From contig NC_068341.1 in the NCBI RefSeq assembly GCF_014633365.1, positions 23,232,339 to 23,296,338 of the forward strand: 64,000 nt of DNA, given 5' to 3'. A program made the position numbers and the translations under genes. This DNA is from Diospyros lotus (taxonomy: Eukaryota > Streptophyta > Magnoliopsida > Ericales > Ebenaceae). The notes under the pieces are model-generated. The model was not told the DNA's origin. It did not search any database and saw only the letters and a list, made by a program, of their open reading frames with translations. This document shows, piece by piece, positions 58,661 to 64,000 of the stretch (position 1 is its first letter; each line of letters opens with the position of its first letter).

Positions 58661-58839
58661 CCACATGCTCTTAAGTGTATCTTCCTAGATTATTCACCTA
58701 CCCAAAAGGGTTACAAGTGCTATCACTCGACCTCTAGGAAGTTCTGTCTCCAAAGATGTCTCCTTTCTTGAGTCTCAACCCTTCTTTGGCTCTCCTCAAC
58801 TTGGTCCTCAGGGGGAGACTAGAGAATATGAGGACCAAG

Positions 58840-60998
58840 GCTCCTTGGATGCATTTCTTGATTTAACACTAGCACCAAGAAGCTCACATGACTTACCTAA
58901 CTCTCTTTCTATCCCTCCTCCTCCCTCTGCTACTACTCATCTACCTACAGCATGTACTGAGCAAGCAATCCCAAGGTTACCATCCCCAGTTAAGTTTAAG
59001 GGCTCTCCTTATGTGTTCAAAAGGAGGCAGCCCATTGTAGAGTCTCAACCTGCATCGACATCAGACCCAAGTATGGAATTTGCACAATCATCAGATTCAC
59101 CTCCTCCTAGCCCTGTTTCTAATGACGTAGACCTACCAATTGTTGTGAGGAAAGGGGTTAGAAGTTGTACATTGCATCCTTTGACCAACTACTCGTCCTA
59201 CCATCGTCTCTCCCAAAACCACAAAAGCTTTCTGACCTCATTGAATTCTATTGTTATTCCTAAGTCAGTAAAAGAGGCCCTAAAAGACCAGAACTAGAAG
59301 CAAGCCATGCTAGAGGAAATGAATACTTTACATAAGAATCAGACATGGAAGTTGGCGCCTAGACCTAAGGGAGTCACTCCAATTGGCTGCATGTGGATAT
59401 TTAATTTAAAGTATAAAGCTGATGGACATTGGAGAGGTATAAAGCTAGGTTAGTGGCCAATGACTATACTCAGTCCTACGGCATAGATTATCTCGAGACT
59501 TTTGCCCCTGTGAAAAAAATGAGCATTGTAAGGATTCTCATATCCCTAGCAGCTCACTTTGGGTGGAAGATGCAGCAACAAGATGTAAAAAATGTCTTCT
59601 TATATGGGGATTTAGAGGAGGATGTATTCATGGAATTACCCCCTAGTTTTCAAGAAAGAGAAGCAGGTATAATGTGCAAGCTTAAAAATGCCTTGTATGG
59701 GCTCAAACAATCCCTCCAGGCATGGGTTGGCAAGTTTTCTAAGGCAATGAAATCTATGAGATACTACCAAAGTAGAGGAGATCACACTCTTCTTCAAACA
59801 TTCAGGTGAAAAGGTTAAAGCTCTCTTAGTATATGTTGATGATATAATGGTGACTGAAAATGATGAAGAACAGTAGATCCTCAAAGGAAAATTATCCAAG
59901 AAATTTGAGATCAAAGACCTTAGGGTGCTCAAATACTTTCTGGGAATAGAGGTTGCTTACTCTTAAGGCTGGAATCTTCCTATCTCAGCATAAGTATATA
60001 CTTGACTTGTTGGCTAAAATAGGAATGACAGGAGGGAAAGGGTCCAGCATACCAGTGGATCCTAACCTTAGATTGAAGGAGAATCCGGAAGGGAAGGCAA
60101 TAGATAAAGGAAGGTTCCAGAGACTTGTTGGCAAGCTAATCAATCTCTCACATACTAGGCCTAACATTGCTTTTGTTGTCAGCCTAGTAAGCAAGTTCAT
60201 GCATAGCCCAACTGAGGAGCACATGCAAGCTATAAGGAAGATCCTAAACTACCTAAAAGTCACACCAAGTAAAGGCATTTTGTTTAAGACTGGGACTGAA
60301 CTAAATGTGCAAGGATTCACTGATGCAGATTATGGTGGTTCCATAGTTGATAGAAAATCCGCCACTGGATATTGTGTATTTTGGGGGGGAAATCTTGTGT
60401 TTTGAAGGTGTAAAAAGCAAAGTGTTGTAGCAAGATCTAGTACAGAGGCAGAATTTAGGGCCATGGCCCTTGGGTAGTGTGAATTGTTGTGGCTATGAAT
60501 TATTTTAGAAGACTTGAAGATCAAGATCCAAAGTACTATTAACCTATTTTGCGACAATCAATCAACTATTAATGTTGCTCACAATCTTGTTCAACATGAC
60601 AAGACTAAGCATATAGAGATAGACCGACACGTCATAAAGGCAAAGTTGGATGCTGGCCTAATTCGGACTCCCTATGTGAACTGTTGTGGCTAAGAATTAT
60701 TTTAGAAGACTTGAAGATCAAGATCCAAGGTACTATTGACCTATTTTGCGACAACCAATCAACTATTAATATTGGTCATAATCCTGTTCAACATGACAGG
60801 ACTCATGACAGGACTAAGCATACAGAGATAGATGGGCATTTCAAAAAGGAAAAGTTGGATGGTGACCTAATTCGAATTCCCTATATATCATCTAAAAATC
60901 AAGTGGCTGATGTGTTGACTAAAGGGCTGGCTGGAAAGAGATTTGAAGTTCTAATAAGCAAATTAGGAATGATAGACATTCATTCACCAACTTGAGAA
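58840..60998 (+). pseudogene. TE6 reverse transcriptase and RNase H
   Basis: The spacer ends in [20 protein letters not shown]. Reverse transcriptase has [40 protein letters not shown] and the intact site [11 protein letters not shown] (59824). RNase H has [20 protein letters not shown] and CDNQSTINIGHNP. A 197-base tandem duplication lies in RNase H (60478-60871). The end is VADVLTKGLAGKRFEVLISK. At least six stops or shifts. Confidence 0.88.
60478..60871. repeat. 197-base tandem duplication in TE6 RNase H
   Basis: Copy one starts TGTGAATTGTTGTGGCTA at 60478, copy two TGTGAACTGTTGTGGCTA at 60675. Copy two also has a 12-base repeat of CAGGACTCATGA near 60800. Confidence 0.92.
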
Positions 60999-61002
60999 GG
61001 AG

Positions 61003-61257
61003 TGTTGGTTGTTGGTTCACGGGAATATTGCAAGAAAGAGATCCTTTGAAGCTTCCAATTCTAAATTAGGATACTTCCTAAATCAGACTTGGGAAACTTT
61101 CCTAAACTTGTTCATATGTATCTTTATCTATCTTTCCTTTTTGCAATTAGATTAGTTTCCTTATAGTTAGTTTCCTTATGTTGTAATCTTTTCCTCTAGA
61201 AGAGGATGTAACCGTGTACATGCTTATTATCTAAGTGAATCATTTTGATTTCCTACA
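61003..61257 (+). repeat. TE6 3' LTR
   Basis: 255 bases; preceded by the purine tract TTGAGAAGGAG. It has an extra TTAGTTTCCTTATG-type duplication relative to the 5' LTR. Confidence 0.92.
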
Positions 61258-61424
61258 TATTTCATAAAGTCAAGTATGTCCACTTCATAGAAAATTCCTG
61301 TCTCGGACAACTTTCTCCCTGATAACCATCAAATCATGTAAATTCAAGATTGTGTTCAGCATAGTTCGTTGAAAGGTGAATTTGAATCATTTTTTGCTTT
61401 CATGTCATTTGTCTTCAAATCTTA

Positions 61425-61952
61425 GGTTGCGTTCTCTTTACTGTTTTCAAGTCATTTTTAGTTTTCAATTTTCTAAAATAATGAAAATGCGTTTTCTTTG
61501 CTGTTTTTAAAAATGCATTTTTGAAAACAAAAAAAAAAAATTGTGAAGAAAACTCAAAACAACAAAAAGTTGTTTTGAGTGTTTTCATCCAAAACAAACT
61601 CAAAACATATTTATTTATTTATTTATTCATATTTTATTATTGTAATAGGAAAAAATATTATAAAATTTATTAAATTTAAAATGTATATATATTTTTAATA
61701 ATATATTAATATTAAATATTTATAATTTACTTAATAATCAAATTTATTGTATAAAATATCATTAAAAAAATATTTTCAAAATTTCAAAGAGAACACGATT
61801 TCTAATTTTCTGTTTTGAAAAATAGTTTTTCAAAATGACAAAAAGAACGCATTTTTAATTTTCTAAAAACAGATTACCAAAACAAAAAACTGAAAATGAA
61901 TTCAAAACTCAAAATTGAAAATTGAAAATTGAAAAGTAAAGAGAACGCACCC
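61425..61952. mobile_element. TE7: Tourist-like MITE, TSD TTA
   Basis: The ends GGTTGCGTTCTCTTTACTG and, inverted, GGGTGCGTTCTCTTTACTT are near-perfect terminal inverted repeats. They are flanked by TTA (61422-61424 and 61953-61955), the target size of PIF/Harbinger elements. The 528-base body is AT-rich with nested A/T inverted repeats and no coding region. It lies in the probable 5' untranslated intron. Confidence 0.85.
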
Positions 61953-61955
61953 TTA

Positions 61956-62706
61956 GCTTTCTGAGTTTCCACTTTTACAGATAACAAGAAGTTAACAAAA
62001 GCTGATTTTTGGCCAGGAAAGAGTGATTTGTGGTACAAATGGGATTGCGAATGTTAATCAGGTTTCATGAATGTATTGATCAGCTGATAAATCCATCCAG
62101 ATATTCAACGTCTTCAACAAACGACATATATCCTACCAAGTTTATCTTCTGTGCCTCAGGATTTCTCCCCTGCTACTGTAAAAAATCTAATGTTCAGCCC
62201 CAAAGGAAAAGGGAAATAAGTGAGGAAAAAAAAAATTCAACAGCTTAAAAGCATTTAAAACTTCATTAATTTCGCTAAAGCTAAAACATAACTCCAAAAC
62301 AATTTGTAAGCATATAATTTCAAATTTTGGAGATTTCAAGAGCCAAAGACAGCCATGACCTAGCAGTCTAAACTATCTCCTTGTACGGAAGTAAGATCAC
62401 CAGTAAATAATCTGCTTAACTGATGTACTTATAGAAAAGCCACAAAAGTTCTACACTTCGTTGAGAAGAACAAAAGGTGAAAAAACCATGAAGGACTACA
62501 TTGTATGAATGCTTTTTAGCATAACACTAGCTCTAACAAAAATAATTCATGACAAATTCAAAAATATACTTATCTGTCAATGATAATCACTTGTCAACAC
62601 ATAAAAAGAGATATGTGATGAACAATCAAATAAATTGATGCTTGAAAGTAACCTAATGTGGAATCACATTTTTCCAATGAGAAAAAATTGGAAAAATTAG
62701 GCCAAC
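61956..62706. other. Unique sequence left of the candidate first exon
   Basis: AT-rich, no gene seen; probably the 5' end of the untranslated-region intron. Confidence 0.45.
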
Positions 62707-62890
62707 CTGAAGGGCAAGAGTCCTTTCCTGCTAGTACTAGGTATTCGGCTATAGGAATTTTCCAAGAAACTGATGAGAATTTTTCCCAGTGGGTTTAGGG
62801 GAAGTTCAGCTTCTTCAAAGATAAAGAAGCACGATACAGACAAGTGAGTCGATTCGGGAAGAGGAGTTCTTGGGCGGCTAATGGGATCAG
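62707..62890 (-). other. Candidate 5' untranslated first exon and promoter-proximal region of the PQBP1-like gene
   Basis: On the minus strand this unique stretch is rich in C and T and ends CCCTTCAG followed by GTTGGC, a good donor at 62706. A matching acceptor, TTTTGGCCAG at 55540, precedes the start codon by about 50 bases. If so, the copia element and the MITE lie in a 7.2 kb intron in the 5' untranslated region. This is inference only; the left edge of the exon is arbitrary. Confidence 0.3.
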
Positions 62891-63269
62891 GGATGTAAAT
62901 TGGGTGGGTTAGGTCAGGTTTCCAGGTTGCTGCCCATTGTGCAACTAAACAATTTTGGGTAAATTACGATTGATGTTTTTTGAGATTTAGTGAAAATATT
63001 GTTGACATCTTTATGTTTTTGAAAATGGCAAGACCTCCTCCGGCCGTTTGTTAACATTCCTGAAATTATGCCTTGATTTCCTATTATAAAATTAGAGATA
63101 ACTTCAGTTTAGGAATCAATCTCTTTGATTGTTGTATTTCCTTGTATGTGTTGTTCCCTAAATTGCTTCTTTCCTTGTAATTAGAATCCTGTCCACGTTT
63201 AGAATAGGATTTCTTCTATATAACATACAGCTCTCTTTATATTGAAAAAAGTAGAAATTTTACCAAGAA
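62891..63269. promoter_or_regulatory. Possible upstream region of the host gene
   Basis: If the first exon ends at 62707, the promoter should lie here (minus strand). I see no clear TATA box at a fixed spacing. The call is by position only. Confidence 0.2.
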
Positions 63270-63577
63270 TGTCACGACCTAAGGGTCTAACTGTAATTTT
63301 TTCAAAATTTTGAATGTAGAGCAGTAGCCCAACTGAATCTGTTAGCTGTAATTTCCTTTCTACCCTCGATATGGCTCTAACCGCAGGGGATAGCCCATAA
63401 AGGGCTCAAAACGCTCAAGGATGAGAATTCATGCATGATAATAACATTGAATTCTTTCCCTCCAAAACTCTATCTCAATTCTCCCTCCAAATTCTCTCTT
63501 TCTCTCTATTTCTTTTCCCCCTCTTTCTATTCTCTTAATTGTTCTAAAAATTCAAATCTCGATCGAGAGGCTTGACA
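63270..63577 (+). repeat. TE8 5' LTR
   Basis: 308 bases, TG...CA with a CT-rich leader like the other Ty3 LTRs here. Confidence 0.8.
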
Positions 63578-63682
63578 TTTGGTATCAGGGCCGATCATTC
63601 TCAGTTGTGATTCGGCACTAGTAGGAAGTGAGGTAGGTGGAGTAGATCGGTGGAATTGAGGTTGATCCATCGGTGATTCAAA

Positions 63683-64000
63683 ATGGCAGAGGGCATGAGA
63701 TTGAAGCAACTGGAGAACCAGACGAAGGTGATAGAGTTTGGCCTAACTCAAACTCAGGAAACGATAACTTAGAGTAGGGAGGAAGTGCAATCAATTCGTG
63801 AGGAGCTACGGGAGGATATGGCAGCTTCCCAAGATGGAGTTTTGAGGGAGTTGATGAGGCAAAAGGAGTCTATGGATCAACGGCTCAACAGCGTGATAAA
63901 CATGCTATCCACACTTCTGCAATTCCGGTTACCATCAGAATTTCCTCCCCAATCAGTTCCAGAGACGGGGACATCCGGCCAAGGAATTCTACTGAGGCCT
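63683..64000 (+). pseudogene. TE8 gag N-terminus (incomplete)
   Basis: From the ATG at 63683 it reads MAEGMRLKQLENQTKVIEFG, then a TAG at about 63770. The same frame continues as a coiled-coil-like SREEVQSIREELREDMAAS and ends in LPSEFPPQSVPETG at the window edge. The layout matches the gag start of TE4 (coiled coil, then FPP-rich linker). Confidence 0.75.

Larger units (their letters stand above)
55994..61257 (+). mobile_element. TE6: copia element, + strand, TSD TATTT
   Basis: LTRs 55994-56233 and 61003-61257 share GTTGGTTCAC and GAATATTGCAAGAAAGAGAT and end TTTCCTACA. TATTT is duplicated at 55989-55993 and 61258-61262. The primer-binding site TGGTATCAGAGC follows at 56234. All copia domains are present in order but broken. 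Its protein pieces are close to TE2a, although the LTRs differ. It is about 500 bases upstream of the host start codon and antisense to it. Confidence 0.95.
63270..64000 (+). mobile_element. TE8: start of a Ty3/gypsy element, runs off the window
   Basis: The LTR 63270-63577 runs TGTCACGACCTAAGGG to GAGGCTTGACA. It is followed by TTTGGTATCAGGGCC, a primer-binding site, then a gag start. Its 3' part is outside the window. Confidence 0.85.

Overview
This is plant nuclear DNA, most likely from a eudicot; a woody species such as grapevine is possible but not proven. About four fifths of the window is LTR retrotransposons (Ty1/copia and Ty3/gypsy), with some DNA transposons and one LINE tail. There is no operon structure, rRNA, tRNA or CRISPR.

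The only host gene I can support lies on the minus strand. It encodes a nuclear WW-domain protein of the PQBP1 (polyglutamine-binding protein 1) type. I recovered twelve exons by matching splice sites and reading phase. They run from the start codon at 55488 down to 9552 and give about 603 codons: a proline- and serine-rich N-terminus, two WW domains, a four-cysteine motif and the PQBP1-type C-terminal signature. One 11-base microexon is inferred from phase, and one intron has a GC donor. The last coding exon is not visible and probably lies left of the window. A likely 5' untranslated exon is at 62707-62890.

The gene exceeds 46 kb because its introns are packed with transposons. Left flank / last intron (1-9551): a minus-strand Ty3 element (5' LTR 8921-9289) holding a short LTR element (1546-2696), an L1 tail (2734-3212) and a second Ty3 element (3453-8848). 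Intron between exons 9 and 10 (10884-25172): a copia element (11654-24966) holding three more copia-type elements, each with a clear target-site duplication. Intron between exons 7 and 8 (26691-39132): an Au-like SINE, a solo LTR (27830-28140) and a chromovirus-type Ty3 element (28820-38942), itself broken by a hAT transposon (30825-34611) and a 1.8 kb solo LTR (36228-38051). Intron between exons 4 and 5 (39808-54072): a minus-strand copia element (40405-52405) split by a gag-bearing non-autonomous LTR element (42002-49723), which in turn holds an opposite-strand relative (43498-46350) and a hAT-type MITE (48278-49309). Upstream of the start codon: a copia element (55994-61257), a Tourist-like MITE (61425-61952) and, at the right edge, the start of another Ty3 element (63270 on).

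Every retroelement reading frame is broken by stops, frameshifts or deletions. Several catalytic residues are lost through G-to-A changes, so the elements look old and silent. The most unusual items are the completely nested intron structure, the non-autonomous LTR family with an unrecognised N-terminal protein domain (two members nested head to head), the GC-AG intron, and a perfect 20-base inverted repeat created inside a copia protease region.
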